The translations under genes and the position numbers were made by a program. Below are positions 11,113 to 22,042 of a stretch of 64,000 bases of DNA, in pieces (within the stretch, counting starts at the first letter, position 1; each line of letters opens with the position of its first letter). Below the pieces are notes generated by a model, which did no database searches, was not told the DNA's origin, and worked only from the letters and a program-made list of their open reading frames with translations. The DNA lies in contig JARGSG010000005.1 of the NCBI GenBank assembly GCA_030374805.1, positions 496,001-560,000 of the forward strand. Reading direction: 5' to 3'. Origin of the DNA: Gracilaria gracilis (Eukaryota > Rhodophyta > Florideophyceae > Gracilariales > Gracilariaceae).

Positions 11113-12660
11113 TTTGCTAAATGAACCAAAGTCTTATTTTCAGCTTGTTGACATCATCTCGTGCGCTTTTAATTTCATTCCACAAATAAAACAACATTAG
11201 AGGATCTGTGTCAGCAACTACAGCAATTTTAAAAATTTTGAGACGTCGACTATTACGAGCGCACGCGCGCCCAATTGAGTACTCATCTTGACGAACCATG
11301 GGGTGGTTAACGTCGGTACCACTACGCGATTCTGACCTTCTAACTCTGACCATCTCCGAAATGCAAGGCTACGCGATTCCAACCGCGTAATGTACAGTTC
11401 ACAAATTCCGTGGTGCAAATTTCGTGTGGTGCGTGTAACTGATGGACACGAGAATTTCTACGATAAATTCTGAGCGTAAATTCTTAAAAGTAAAATTGTG
11501 CCGAATTGGTAACGATTTGATTTATTTCCCGCATCCTGCAGCAAGGAAGAATAACACACGTGTTCTACTTGGACACCAAAAGGCTTGGAACACGAACAAG
11601 ATCTCAGGGCAATTTGTTCTACAGCCTTGATGTCCGTCGTTGCTGTTCTTGGTAAAAAGAACATAGGTAGCTAAGCTCATACTCACAAACGGGCTGAGCT
11701 AATGTAGAGCTAATCAAGCAGTTTTCTCAAAGCAAAACCTATTTTAAAGCTCCACTTGGCTGTTTTTCGGCAGTTCAAAACTGCAGTTTGGTACACCCTT
11801 GAAATGTACCGCTTTATTTACAACACCGTCTTTTCCTTTGAAAAAAGTATTACGGTGCAATTAAAGTTTTTAAAAAAATGCACCGTGTCACACGGCGCAT
11901 TTTTATGTCTTTCTGGATAGAAGCCCTACATTGGATCAGTACGATACCAACAAATTGAAATGCAAGGAAACGAACCAACTCTCCAGGCCGCTAATTTGGA
12001 GATACACAGTAGTTGATATCCAAATCGGTCCTGAACCAGGCAGCAGTGCAATACCATACTTTTGTTTAAACTACCAGCTCATTCCAATTGTGATAAAAAC
12101 AAAAATAAACACAAACTTTCACCGAACATTTTCTAGAGTTGTCCGGTGTGACTAACTTGTAATAATAAAACACGTGAAAAAGTACAGGCTTTTTACAAAG
12201 ATTTGTTTTCATGTCTATTTTTCATGCAGTTACGGAAAGCCAATCTATTTTTTGTGATGCTGCAGATATTAGCAGACAGCAGAGCCTATATATACATGTA
12301 TTCAAATAACCTTCAAACAGTTTGAGTTCATATGCAATAAAATAGTATTGCAAAACCTTGCACTGCAAGGGACCGCCTTTTTAAGTTACACACTTTACAA
12401 TAAAATATTTATTTGTAACCGAGCTTTGCGGCTTTTTCCTTTGCGAAGCGAGCTTTGCAAAGCTCTGATATTTCGAGGAAAGAAGTTGATTTATTTTATA
12501 CGAGGAGTGAGCGGATGGCAGATCTAGGGAGCACCGCCGGCGGTCCTCATGGTTGACGATCCCCGTCGTCGTTGCTTCACCGCAGCATCGCCCTCGCCCT
12601 CGTCTCGCGATGGCTTTCGCTGGGGCGTTTCTCCTTTGTTTTAATTCCCCTCCTCACCCA
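11113..12660. other. AT-rich spacer
   Basis: No supported gene. There are long A/T runs, and a small hairpin (GCACCGTGTCACACGGCGC at about 11880) is visible. Confidence 0.6.
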
Positions 12661-12664
12661 CCCA

Positions 12665-12718
12665 GGAGCAGTGTTGTCCTTGTGGGACCCACTGCACGCG
12701 TCCGGTTGTGCCGGACGC
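12665..12718 (+). repeat. Dispersed motif-plus-hairpin element, copy 1
   Basis: A 29-nt motif beginning GGAGCAGTGTTGTCCTTGTG (12665-12693) is followed by a perfect 8-bp stem GCGTCCGG/CCGGACGC with a 5-nt loop (12698-12718). The motif recurs at 30008-30036 with 26 of 29 bases identical. It is again followed by a stem-loop, of different sequence. Confidence 0.6.
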
Positions 12719-12878
12719 AGAAGAGCCTTATGGGCAAGTGCCTGGTCTGCGTCTCCTACATACGCTACCCAAACAATGAAGATCTACAGAGAGCGAATGG
12801 AGTGATCAATTACTTTTTTCTTCTATTTTTGTTTTAAACAACGTCACATACATATAGAGCGCCCCTCTCCCTTGTAAA

Positions 12879-12962
12879 GTTACTGGGCAAAGCTGTTGAA
12901 GCTTGTCTCCATATACAAGGGTAACTAGGCAAAGCTGTTGAAGCTTGTCTCCATATACAAGG
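12879..12962 (+). repeat. 42-bp tandem duplication (two copies)
   Basis: Two adjacent 42-bp units share CAAAGCTGTTGAAGCTTGTC and the following CTCCATATACAAGG, differing at about two positions. The region holds no supported gene. Confidence 0.85.
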
Positions 12963-13236
12963 GTACATGTCATCCGATCGTTGCATGTCCTCAAAATATC
13001 TCGAACCTGCGAGGTCTCGTGGACAAGGCACTGAGGATGCGGTAGGAAAGCAGACGGTTGTGCACATAGTAACACTAGGCCCTGTCCCTCGAGCGAAAAC
13101 GAACCACCGTCTGTGGTGCCCCAGCGAGGACCGAGGCTGGTAATTAACGTTTGACGTGTCATTTGTAACGGGAAGGCGGGGCATAATGAGTAGACATAAC
13201 AGGAAGCCCTGTCATGACGACAATAACGAAAGGAAG

Positions 13237-13243
13237 TATATAA
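13237..13243 (+). promoter_or_regulatory. TATA box
   Basis: TATATAA lies about 260 bp upstream of the ATG at 13504. This is longer than for its neighbours, and upstream ATGs intervene (for example at 13290). The 5' leader may be spliced or contain short upstream ORFs. Confidence 0.45.
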
Positions 13244-13503
13244 GATACAAGCTCATTTCGCTTGCTGAATCTAAAAACATCAGACAACGGTGAATTCATA
13301 CGCAGATATGTTGCGGAGCCAAAGCTGCTTACAAAAAGAACTGTGCGAGCGTCCACGTAGGGTTGTCGTTCACATGAAAGTTACTCTTCAGATCACGTTC
13401 TCATTTAGGATAAAAGAAACCGCGCACCAAACGGTGAACGTTCTCAGCAACACGCACAACGTTCTTCTTCGTAAAGGGGAACCAGGAAAAAAGCGACGTC
13501 AAC

Positions 13504-14055
13504 ATGGTTTTTGCCGCAATCTTCTTCTGGTTTTTAGTTGGCTCGGTGGTTGCGTCCAGCTGCTCAACCAACGCACCATTCTCGCCTGACATTATAGGTC
13601 GTCGGCTGTATCAGCTCCGGCCGTGTTATCCAACTCGCTGGACCAGAAGCAGCACCATTGAGGTGAACGCGACGCACATAATCTACTATCCATTTCACTC
13701 CAACTACTACTATGGTCAATTCTGCGCGGAGTACTACCTGTTCAAACTCAATCGATGGGCACCGATGATGACGCATTACCCGTATTTGAGCATGCCTCTG
13801 GCTAATGGGGGCGAAATGTGTGGGCCAGAGCAGGAGAGACAGAAGGTCATGGCTTGGCCACAGGGCTCTACTCGCGAACAATTCATTGATGCGTTGAATA
13901 AGACTGTAGTAGGGTTGACGGAGCTGCGAGATACGAACTGTCGACATGGAGCGTTTGGTGTCAATGAGACTCAGTATCAGAATCCGTGGGTGGATGCGCC
14001 GATCACCTACCTGCGCTCTGTCGCGTACAACTTCGACATCTGCTTGGACAACTGA
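13504..14055 (+). CDS. Secreted Cys-containing protein, unknown function
   Basis: 183 codons ending in TGA. A clear signal peptide (MVFAAIFFWFLVGSVVASS) is followed by a small domain rich in Tyr, Trp and Asn. It has cysteines near both ends (SSCSTNAP, RPCYPTRW, QFCAEYY, GEMCGPE, DTNCRHG, DICLDN) and three N-glycosylation sequons (NAT, NKT, NET). An even number of cysteines suggests disulfide bonding outside the cell. No family recognised. The next gene, also secreted, starts 210 bp downstream on the same strand with its own TATA box, so the two are separate transcription units. Confidence 0.75.
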   Translation: MVFAAIFFWFLVGSVVASSCSTNAPFSPDIIGRRLYQLRPCYPTRWTRSSTIEVNATHIIYYPFHSNYYYGQFCAEYYLFKLNRWAPMMTHYPYLSMPLANGGEMCGPEQERQKVMAWPQGSTREQFIDALNKTVVGLTELRDTNCRHGAFGVNETQYQNPWVDAPITYLRSVAYNFDICLDN

Positions 14056-14186
14056 CCGCACCCTTGGAAGTGGGCGCCTCACGGGCACACTGTTCTCCAA
14101 TTCGCATTACCCATCCTAATCGGATCACCGTTTAGCTGACGTTAACTGACATTATCTTGCTCTCTCCCTTCAGGAGTCTTGCGCAC

Positions 14187-14194
14187 TATATAAA
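14187..14194 (+). promoter_or_regulatory. TATA box
   Basis: TATATAAA lies about 75 bp upstream of the ATG at 14268. This supports that start. Confidence 0.65.
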
Positions 14195-14267
14195 CAGATT
14201 AGTGTGAGGATGATCCCACTTCCTCCTCGACTATCTTTCGATCGCCTGCAAACGTAATTCCACAGTC

Positions 14268-14918
14268 ATGTCTTCGATCATATTCGTATTCTACTTGTGT
14301 CTCATTCTCGCCACACAGTTCGCAGTTCTTCCGTCAACTGCGTCCCACCCGCCACGACCGCCATTTGTTCCTGGTCTATACCCTATAGACCCCATACCCT
14401 TTCTGCCAGGAATCTACACGCCGCCACCAAGACCTTCTGAGGAATGTTTCGACTTGGATGAGTTTATTCGACTTGTGGAGCAATTTATTCCCACTCCATC
14501 TTTAGGTCCTTTGCCTCCGAGTTTCATAATCACCTGTGAATCGGACAGCACTTGCCGAACAAAGACAGGTCACGCTTTTGGATGCTTCAATGAGGAAATG
14601 GATATTTTCCCGTCTCCTGACAACGCTGACATGGTGCTGTTGCTCAAAGTGGAATACGACTCTCACAATTATGGCTATTTCGCCAAGTACCGCGCATTGT
14701 ATCCGAAGGAGTGCCTTCATCACGCTTGCCTGGAGCAGACGTGCCCTTATCCGGTTCCGTGGCAGTCAACGGATGTTGATGTTGTACAAACTGTGTGTTA
14801 TCCAGAGAAGTTTGGTTTACCGTTCGGCACTTGCTGTAGAGCGTGCTCTCATCGTGAGAGGTCTGCTAATGCTCACTCTCTTTCTTGCTGCGTCGGATGC
14901 TTGTACCAGCGCGGCTAA
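14268..14918 (+). CDS. Secreted Pro-rich, Cys-rich protein, unknown function
   Basis: 216 codons. A signal peptide (MSSIIFVFYLCLILATQF) is followed by a proline-rich segment (HPPRPPFVPGLYPIDPIPFL) and a Cys-rich domain (ITCESDSTCRTKTGHAFGC, KECLHHACLEQTC). The last 30 codons look less natural. The +1-shifted frame from about 14869 gives another Cys-containing stretch (ACTSAANGDRCG, KSTCNYIGK) ending at 15003. A frameshift near 14850 may therefore have changed the true C-terminus, or a short second ORF overlaps. No family recognised. Confidence 0.65.
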   Translation: MSSIIFVFYLCLILATQFAVLPSTASHPPRPPFVPGLYPIDPIPFLPGIYTPPPRPSEECFDLDEFIRLVEQFIPTPSLGPLPPSFIITCESDSTCRTKTGHAFGCFNEEMDIFPSPDNADMVLLLKVEYDSHNYGYFAKYRALYPKECLHHACLEQTCPYPVPWQSTDVDVVQTVCYPEKFGLPFGTCCRACSHRERSANAHSLSCCVGCLYQRG

Positions 14919-15003
14919 CGGTGATCGCTGCGGAACCATGTTGGTGCAGTCGGGAAAAAGCACGTGCAACTACATCGGAAAAGCCTCAGACCCGCAGCAG
15001 TGA

Positions 15004-15887
15004 ACGGGTTCTGCCTGCCAGCTTGCACAGCACGGTCACGTTACCCACGGTAAGAGGGCTACATGCATGGCTGAGTTTCACGCCTACGATGCGGTCCTTT
15101 CACTCGTATTCAACCAAGGTGACTGCATTGTTACACAGGTCCAGTCTCTTTCTTGACTTTCACACGTTCTCGCACGAAGCTTTTTCGCACGAAGCTTCTT
15201 CGCGGTACCTGTAGTCTACTACGACATAATTGAAATAATTCAAAATTATTGGTAACGTGTCTCCAGGAGACTCTTTGAGTCTCCACTTTGCTGCCACAGG
15301 TCATTGCTGGCTTTGAGGGAAACTAATGTTTTCGTCAAAATATCAAATCAATCAACACCTTCCCACAGCCGAAGAGACCAATCAGATGTTAGAGAAAAGA
15401 GTCATCTAATTGACAATATGTCAGCCTGGTTGGGATTTGCATGGGGGTGTACCAAAGTACGTTCACCCCGTTAGGATGTTTAGTAATAAGAAACGTTTTT
15501 AAACTTTTCTGTTATAAAAACCTTTTGAAATCAATCGTATATTTCTCATGGATTCCAAACTTAGATGCTATTTCTGTCGTTGAGCTTTGTATCGTACCGA
15601 CATTGGGACAAGGTTGTACTCGGATTCATTCACCGCGGTCAGCAACATCGGAATGTTGGTCGATTTCTGTAAAATCTCAAGAAACAAGTGCAAACAAATA
15701 ATCCCAGATCGGGAGAGTAGCACATGGACTCACGCAATTAGCAATAACTGCCGCTCCTTTGAATAAGTTCTTGCATAGTATCTATGCATTAGTGTAGATG
15801 TCGTTTATATATCGCATCTGAAACTGAAAGTAAGGTCTAGAACATTATCCCCGTTCTTACCAGTTCGGCAGATAGTCAGATTCCCAC
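15004..15887. other. Spacer
   Basis: Contains a small direct repeat of CGCACGAAGCTT (about 15170-15200). A short plus-strand ORF at 15441 is unsupported. No gene seen. Confidence 0.6.
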
Positions 15888-17909
15888 CTACATCTCGCGA
15901 CTAAGAATTGTAACCGACTTCTTGGACAGATCCGTTATATTGTTAACCTGAATTTGTTCGTACGACAGAGACCACAGGTTCTTACGGCCAAGAACAAGAT
16001 TTCTCTCTATCGACGGCGAGTATTGATCATAGTAGAAGCCGCCCGAAGAAAATGGTTCATGCGTGATTCGACCTCGTTCCAGAATACGACTTCCCGAAAC
16101 CTCCAGCACCACTGCTCCAACAAACTGATTTGAACTAAAATACGCTGAAACGGGAAGCACTGCAACAGACTCTGGGGGCCAGTACAAGAATGCACGATGA
16201 TCCCATTCAGCAGAAGTGCTGCTTCCTGGTAAAGTCCATGAGGAGAGCTCGGTGGGGTTTGTTTTCTTCGAAACGTCGAACAATGACACCTTTGCTCCCG
16301 TAGTCCTGCCGTCCAGAGTGGCATCCTGACCTACGCCCAGGATTCGTGTAGGCGATATAGGGTGCAGGTAGGAGCTGAATCCAGGGATCTTCAACTCTCC
16401 AGTCACTCTTAGCATCCTTGGTCGCGATAAATCGATAATGTACAACGGATCGATCTCTCTAAATGTCACCACATATGCTGTGTCCTTCACGTATCGGACA
16501 GCAAAGATGCGTTCGCCTCGTCCCAAGTTTCCAACTTCACCCACTTTCTTCAAAGCACCGCGATATATCTTCGTTTTAAATGATGTCACCTTACTTGAAC
16601 TCTGATCACGAGCTCCCCACCACGGTGCCCCGTCAGTTGTGGCTATGAAGAAAACCCCTTTGTAGTCGTGCATGGAGAACTGGTTGAGGACGCTTCCTGA
16701 AACCTCACCGCTTGCAACGTAGTTTGCTCCGCAGTTGTTCAACGAGAACTTATGAATGGATGTCTGGAAGTCACTGCCAGATGTTGGGCTTTCCTCCAAG
16801 CCGAAGAAGTCCCATCGATATTCCGTTGTCGTGACATACAAGGAGGATGCTGTTGAATACACTTCATCCCCTTCGGAGACAATAGAAACGCTTCCTGTCG
16901 GGGAGAGGTTTCCTCCTACTGGAAGAGTGACTACTGTGAGCTGATCGAACCCTGAGAATGTTTCAGGGGTGTATACATTCGAGCAGGGAGAAATCATGCT
17001 AGTGCTCTCACTACTGCGACCTTCGACGTTGAGCGAGTAGTTGGGATACCAATCCCTCACCGTGGAATTCCGAATGACTTCCAGGTTATACGCTTCCGCT
17101 TCAGCGTAGGAAAGCGAACAAGATGGATATTTAAACCTCAACTGAGGTCTGTATAACATAACGATTCGTGCCACTCCGTCTACCTCCCTCGAGTTCAAGT
17201 ATCTGCCTTCCATGCGAAGGGTGGCCACCAGCTGAGGGGTACCATGCATCACCTTGACTTGATAGACAGTTGTCACGCTCGGACCAGAGAACAATACATC
17301 AGTAGAGGAAGGTTCGGGAGTTGGATAAATACTGCCATATGTTTGGGCGATGAGCAGCAGATGATCACCCTGGATAAGCATTTCGTTCGCATAGAGTGGC
17401 AATGTCAGTTGTCCTGTTACGGTTCCTTTGCTACCATCAGAGACGACATTGAGAACGAAAAGCTTGTTCCCTCGAATCACGAACACCCGACTTCCATCGG
17501 TCTTGATAATATCCGGCTCATCTACACCTTGAACTTGTACGTTAGTCTCTGAGAAATCAGTGCCAGCGACTTCTGCAGCTTCAGTCGCTTGCGGAATATC
17601 AAATGCAAAGTCTTCCTTTGGAACACTGGTTCCGTCTGCTTCGTCCGACACGATTTCTTCGGGTGTTGAAAACGCTGGATCAAACTCAGGTTCGTCTGTT
17701 GAACAGTAATAAAAGTCATCGGCTCCATAATTCCTGGAATCGCTAAGGCCATAAGCACCAACACGTGAAATGGCGTTCTCCTTGAAGTAGCTCACCAGGT
17801 CCGAGCAAGTTCGAAACCGATTGAGTGATAGCGAAAGGGCATCTTGTAGTAACAGTACCGCAATCACGACCCCTAATATGGCTCTGCGAGAGGAGGAAAT
17901 CAGCTTCAT
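15888..17909 (-). CDS. Secreted beta-propeller domain protein (PF09826 type)
   Basis: 673 codons, uninterrupted. The signal peptide is MKLISSSRRAILGVVIAVLL plus the next few residues. Around residue 120 comes the family hallmark TNVQVQGVDEPDIIKTDGSR. Later come GERIFAVRYVKDTAYVVTFR, DPLYIIDLSRPR, GELKIPGFSSYLHPISPTRI, KVSLFDVSKKTNPTELSSW and EWDHRAFLYWPPESVAVLPV, all typical of this propeller family. Known members are mostly secreted bacterial and archaeal proteins of unknown function, so a eukaryotic member raises the possibility of horizontal transfer. Acidic N-terminal linker; no membrane anchor at the C-terminus. Extracellular or wall-located by inference. Confidence 0.88.
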   Translation of the reverse strand: MKLISSSRRAILGVVIAVLLLQDALSLSLNRFRTCSDLVSYFKENAISRVGAYGLSDSRNYGADDFYYCSTDEPEFDPAFSTPEEIVSDEADGTSVPKEDFAFDIPQATEAAEVAGTDFSETNVQVQGVDEPDIIKTDGSRVFVIRGNKLFVLNVVSDGSKGTVTGQLTLPLYANEMLIQGDHLLLIAQTYGSIYPTPEPSSTDVLFSGPSVTTVYQVKVMHGTPQLVATLRMEGRYLNSREVDGVARIVMLYRPQLRFKYPSCSLSYAEAEAYNLEVIRNSTVRDWYPNYSLNVEGRSSESTSMISPCSNVYTPETFSGFDQLTVVTLPVGGNLSPTGSVSIVSEGDEVYSTASSLYVTTTEYRWDFFGLEESPTSGSDFQTSIHKFSLNNCGANYVASGEVSGSVLNQFSMHDYKGVFFIATTDGAPWWGARDQSSSKVTSFKTKIYRGALKKVGEVGNLGRGERIFAVRYVKDTAYVVTFREIDPLYIIDLSRPRMLRVTGELKIPGFSSYLHPISPTRILGVGQDATLDGRTTGAKVSLFDVSKKTNPTELSSWTLPGSSTSAEWDHRAFLYWPPESVAVLPVSAYFSSNQFVGAVVLEVSGSRILERGRITHEPFSSGGFYYDQYSPSIERNLVLGRKNLWSLSYEQIQVNNITDLSKKSVTILSREM

Positions 17910-18765
17910 CTTGGCCTTGGGCAGGGAAATGGTGCACCAGCACGGGGCGAGATAATAGCATCGGGTTCACGCACGAAGATGCAAGTGGCAGCCGCTTCAG
18001 GTCTTTGACAGTTTCATGCCCTTCGGTGTCTCAGACATACAAATATGTGATGGCATTTCGTGAGGGGTTTGCAGCCAGCAGCAAGCACCGAACGCTACCT
18101 TCATAGAGAGTAAAGGGCAGGTTATGCTTCTCGAGGTTGGCTGCTGGGTGGAAACATGATTCCAAACGGCGTTAACTCTGAAAAGAATGTAGGTCGTTTC
18201 TCGTGATTTGAGGGTTTGTCGACGGGTTTACCCTTTTGGGAACGAAGGAGGTGTTTTCTGCACATGACAAACAATAGTGCGAAACCGAATAAATTGGGTT
18301 TTCGAAGTAGATTTATTGATGAACGGGAGCTGGCTGGTTGGGGGATCTGATCTTGGTGACCTGGCAGGGCTTCTGCACTGCCGGTCTGAGCCGGGGTGAT
18401 TTGGCAGTCTTTCTGCACGAGTATTTGTATCGGACGGTTTCACCGCAGGCGACTTGACTTCGAATTCTCTACTCGCTATCTGCCTCTTGCCTTTGTCGCG
18501 CTGGCGGCAATTTTGTTGCCAGTCTAGTTCTCTTTTTAATTCAAATTTCTGACACTTTCTTCAGGTGGCCAAATTCGAGGGACTTGTATCATAGTCATTG
18601 TGCGCTCAGACTTCATGAACTTGGACGTTTACAGTTGTTGACAGCACAGCAATTCATGTGCGTGGGAAGCACTTCTCTCATCCGCTCTTACCCAGAAATT
18701 AGGCAAATGCTGCCTCTGACCTTCGCTCGACAGCCCCCTTTACATCTTCTGAACTGAACAAACAA
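17910..18765. other. Divergent spacer
   Basis: Spacer upstream of the beta-propeller gene and downstream of the 18766-19782 gene. No gene seen. A Pro/Arg-rich minus-strand frame at 18122-18418 has no support. Confidence 0.6.
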
Positions 18766-19782
18766 CTATGAGTGTAGCCAGTAGCTGCATCTTTGAAGGC
18801 ATGAAGGAACATTAATGCTTGCAGCAAACTGTCGGCTTACTGATGGAAGCTCTTTGTCAGTATCATTCTCTGTCTCGATTCTCCATGCCTTTTCCATTTT
18901 CCCTTCATCCTTGGCATCGCTGAGATTTTCTTCCCTCACCGTCGGCTGCCAGTTTGCATGAATTATGTTGCTGAACCCCATACAGGGGACAAGTGTAACT
19001 TGTTCACAAATGCAATCGGTAAGACACCTTGCATAATTCACCCCTTTCGGGGTTGATGGATCTACAGTGCAGGGAATATGGCACCCAAGGTATTCGTTTA
19101 CGCAATCCACTTCGCTTCCCTCTTCTACGAAGATATTTCCTCGGTATTGTCGAATTTGTTGAAAATACGCTTCGTTGGGTGGAATGAGCTGCTGCGGTCT
19201 TGGGCAGTATCTTGTGTAGTGGCTTACCAAAGATGGCGACGCAGTAATTGGAAGGATCGGATTCATCTCGCAGAAAACGCGATTCTGACAGGCAACGCGA
19301 TTGTACTCACAGTTTTCACAAGTCCAGCCGCTGCAAAACCCAAGAACATGTTCGGTATATCCAGGAGCAATGTACTGATAGTATCCACCGCTCTGCTCAG
19401 TGTAGCACTCTCTTTTATGCTGCTCCCATAGTCCGGCGGCTGCGATACACTGGCTTAACTGCGCCTCTGTGAAGAAGCACCGCTGCGGAAGGTTGTGAAA
19501 GTAGTGCTTCGTTGGTTGATTCTGCATTTCGGACATGCAAAGCGGACCATATTGACGTCTAATACAGTCATCTCTTCCAGGAGTAAGCACCGAACCACAT
19601 TTGTCATACTCGTCCAAGCATGCCTGTTTAGCTTCGGGTCTACTGTGATACACGTAACCACTGTAGGTCGTTTCCGGAAGGGTCGAAACTCTGCAATAGG
19701 AGCAAGCATCGGTGACGAACGCTACGGAAACTTCGAAGAGAAGCGCGGAGATTGTAATCCACGAAAGTTGTAACTGCCTCAT
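18766..19782 (-). CDS. Secreted Cys-rich protein, unknown function
   Basis: About 338 codons from Met 19782 (MRQLQLSWITISALLFEVSV, a good signal peptide ending near AFVTDA). The frame is open to an earlier Met at 19893. That Met lies only about 20 bp downstream of a TATAAAA box (19910-19916), so it would precede or sit at the transcription start; the inner Met is preferred. The mature protein has more than 25 cysteines in clusters (DACSYC, RRQYGPLCMSE, WTCENCEYNRVAC, YLGCHIPCTVD, ARCLTDCICEQ) and ends in an acidic tail. No family recognised. Probably an extracellular disulfide-rich protein. Confidence 0.75.
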   Translation of the reverse strand: MRQLQLSWITISALLFEVSVAFVTDACSYCRVSTLPETTYSGYVYHSRPEAKQACLDEYDKCGSVLTPGRDDCIRRQYGPLCMSEMQNQPTKHYFHNLPQRCFFTEAQLSQCIAAAGLWEQHKRECYTEQSGGYYQYIAPGYTEHVLGFCSGWTCENCEYNRVACQNRVFCEMNPILPITASPSLVSHYTRYCPRPQQLIPPNEAYFQQIRQYRGNIFVEEGSEVDCVNEYLGCHIPCTVDPSTPKGVNYARCLTDCICEQVTLVPCMGFSNIIHANWQPTVREENLSDAKDEGKMEKAWRIETENDTDKELPSVSRQFAASINVPSCLQRCSYWLHS

Positions 19783-19909
19783 GATAGTTTTGGGCCGATT
19801 TGTGTACTTGGTCCTCGAACCCAAAGAGGAAAGTAATGCGAGTGAACGGTATAGCACAAGAAACAGAAGAAAGGCGGGCTCGAGCAAGAACAACGTAAGC
19901 CGCGCTCCT

Positions 19910-19916
19910 TTTTATA
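19910..19916 (-). promoter_or_regulatory. TATA box
   Basis: TATAAAA on the minus strand, 128 bp upstream of the preferred start at 19782. It decides between the two candidate start codons. Confidence 0.6.
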
Positions 19917-20212
19917 TCCGTGATTGAACGCAGCTATACATGAATAACTCTATTACCATTCCATCAGGGTTTTGAGTGGAACCGTGTGGCGAAAGCACGC
20001 TGGTTGCATACTCCAAAATGATTTATACCTGAGTACCGGGAATCAAGTTCCGCAACCCCAGGGCGCAGAACTTCATTCATAATTAACCTTGGGACCGATA
20101 TCAATGACCGGCTGTAATTAGAGTCATTGTAGCTAATGTCAGCTGCAGCTGGCGGTCACAGAGGGTCACGATAACACCTCCGGCGGTGTGGCTCGGGGTC
20201 ACCACACCGTGA

Positions 20213-20295
20213 GCGGCCATAGCTCAATCGGTAACCGCCTTCGTGTGCTTTTTGTGTGGGCCCGGGGTTCGTGGTTCGAACCCCGGCCCTGCCGC
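20213..20295 (+). other. tRNA-like sequence / Pol III A and B boxes
   Basis: An A-box match (TAGCTCAATCGGT, from 20220) and a perfect B-box match (GGTTCGAACCC, from 20272) lie about 50 bp apart, as in a tRNA. The ends can pair only in part as an acceptor stem (GCGGC/GCCGC). The D and anticodon arms do not fold well. The T-arm region forms instead a 10-bp stem, CCGGGGTTCG/CGAACCCCGG. It is likely a decayed tRNA or a tRNA-derived SINE head. I cannot assign an anticodon. Confidence 0.45.
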
Positions 20296-22042
20296 TCTTC
20301 CCCCCAGTTCACTACAGTCATGCACTAAAGGTTAAAGTGAACCTCAGAACAGACGAACTCGAAAAACGGAAAAGGATCCAATCTTCGCCAACGACGACAA
20401 TAGAAAGGCACCCTGCCCCCCGGCTCCACGTGCTTCCGATGGAATTATTGCAAGGGAGGCAGTAGCATTATTTCGTGGCCCACGCCTCAGACGGAGGGGG
20501 ATGTAGAGGAACGAAGAGCAGGGGTTGTTATTCTGATCAGTTTCCCCAGAAACCAACATACGAATAACCAATGAAAGCAATGGAAACAGTACTAACGGTA
20601 AGGGGCGAACGCTACCGCCCCGACAGGATTTTTCATTAGCAATGGAACTTTTGACATTCTAACAACGGTCAGAACAACCAGATTGACCAATCTGGGGAAG
20701 TTATGAAGCGTAGCATCTCAAAAGCCCTCGACTTTGCAGCTGGGCGACATCCCTGTTACCGCGCTCTCTTGGTATAGACAGAATACATGAAGATGCGCCG
20801 ACAAGCAACGTCAAGTTGGCGTGTACATTTTGCGGCGCATTGTCTCTACCAGCGCAACATACAGCTTTCTTGCGGCCGGCGTAGACCCCGGATGTGAGAA
20901 CAGGTCCATCGCGCGCTTTGGCTTGAATTTGTGTCGTGGCTGGCAATCCCCTGATATGGTCCGGCTTCTCATCTGCAGCACATAATCAAATAGGAATTGA
21001 TGCTCTTCTCGGGGCGTGTCAATGCACGAGTGAGTCATGTTTGTGAAAGAAAGAAGTAAATATTCGTGGTTCATCCCTACGGAGGTCCAACTGTGACCAT
21101 AAAAGTGGGGAAGCAGAGTCCATCGCGTGGTAGTGAGTAGCGCGCGGTTGGGAGCTTCGGACCGAGTGGGAAGGAGTGGACGGGAGACAGGACCAGCAAA
21201 CGAAAGAGAGTTCTATCGCTCTCCGCTGGCTCCCCCCGAGACCCTCGCAGCTTGTTCTGGGTCTCAGGCATTTGTTGTTCTTCTCTTAGGCGCGCCTCTG
21301 GCGCGGAGGCGCGCCCGAGCTCATACTGATTGGGCGCCTCAACGAGGCCCGCTTGCGCAGACACGTAGTCACACTCCACAACAGACAAGAAAGGAGGATT
21401 TCGGTTTCTGAAATCAAATGAGCCGTTCAAAAATGAGTAGAGAGGAGGTGAGTTGAAACAAGTGTGAGCATTGCGCTAATTTGCGCTCGACACTGGTTTG
21501 TGGCACTGACTTATCATTCCAGAAGGGTATAACATCTCCAATCAGATTTCTGAAAATGACGAGCTTGCCGCTCATCTGCACAAGCACAGCGGTGGCTAAA
21601 GATTCATATGTGTGCATGACCGCAAAAATGGTCGTGAAAGGGTTAAAGTTAGCTCCCTTCGTCACTCGGGAGAACAGAAATGGTTGATCTTAACCGAAAG
21701 CACTTTGCACTTGAATTTGAATTCCAGGTCATGGCTCTCCGTCCCCGAAGAGCCAAAAAGGAGCGACTATGGTGGCGAAAACGAATAGGCGCCTCTGGCA
21801 CTTTGGAAGTGAATACACATGTGCGTGAACCGAGGTGTAACCACGGTCGCAAATGGCGTTGCGAATCGCAATTTGCAATTGTGGTAAAGGGGACAAAGCC
21901 GCGGCGCAAAAAATACATATCATACATTACTCGTACAAGGGTACGTGAGGGCGACCATCATACAGCACTCATATTTCGATTTTTTCCCTGAGAACCAGGA
22001 CGACGACAAACACGTTATCAACGTGGCACCCGAGCGCGATAT
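20296..22042. other. Spacer
   Basis: No supported gene. A GC-rich patch near 21290-21320 (GGCGCGCCTCTGGCGCGGAG) is locally palindromic. Confidence 0.5.

Noticed and set aside
12553..12837. Short plus-strand ORFs over the dispersed element
   Set aside because: They run through the hairpin and the motif with no recognisable protein feature.
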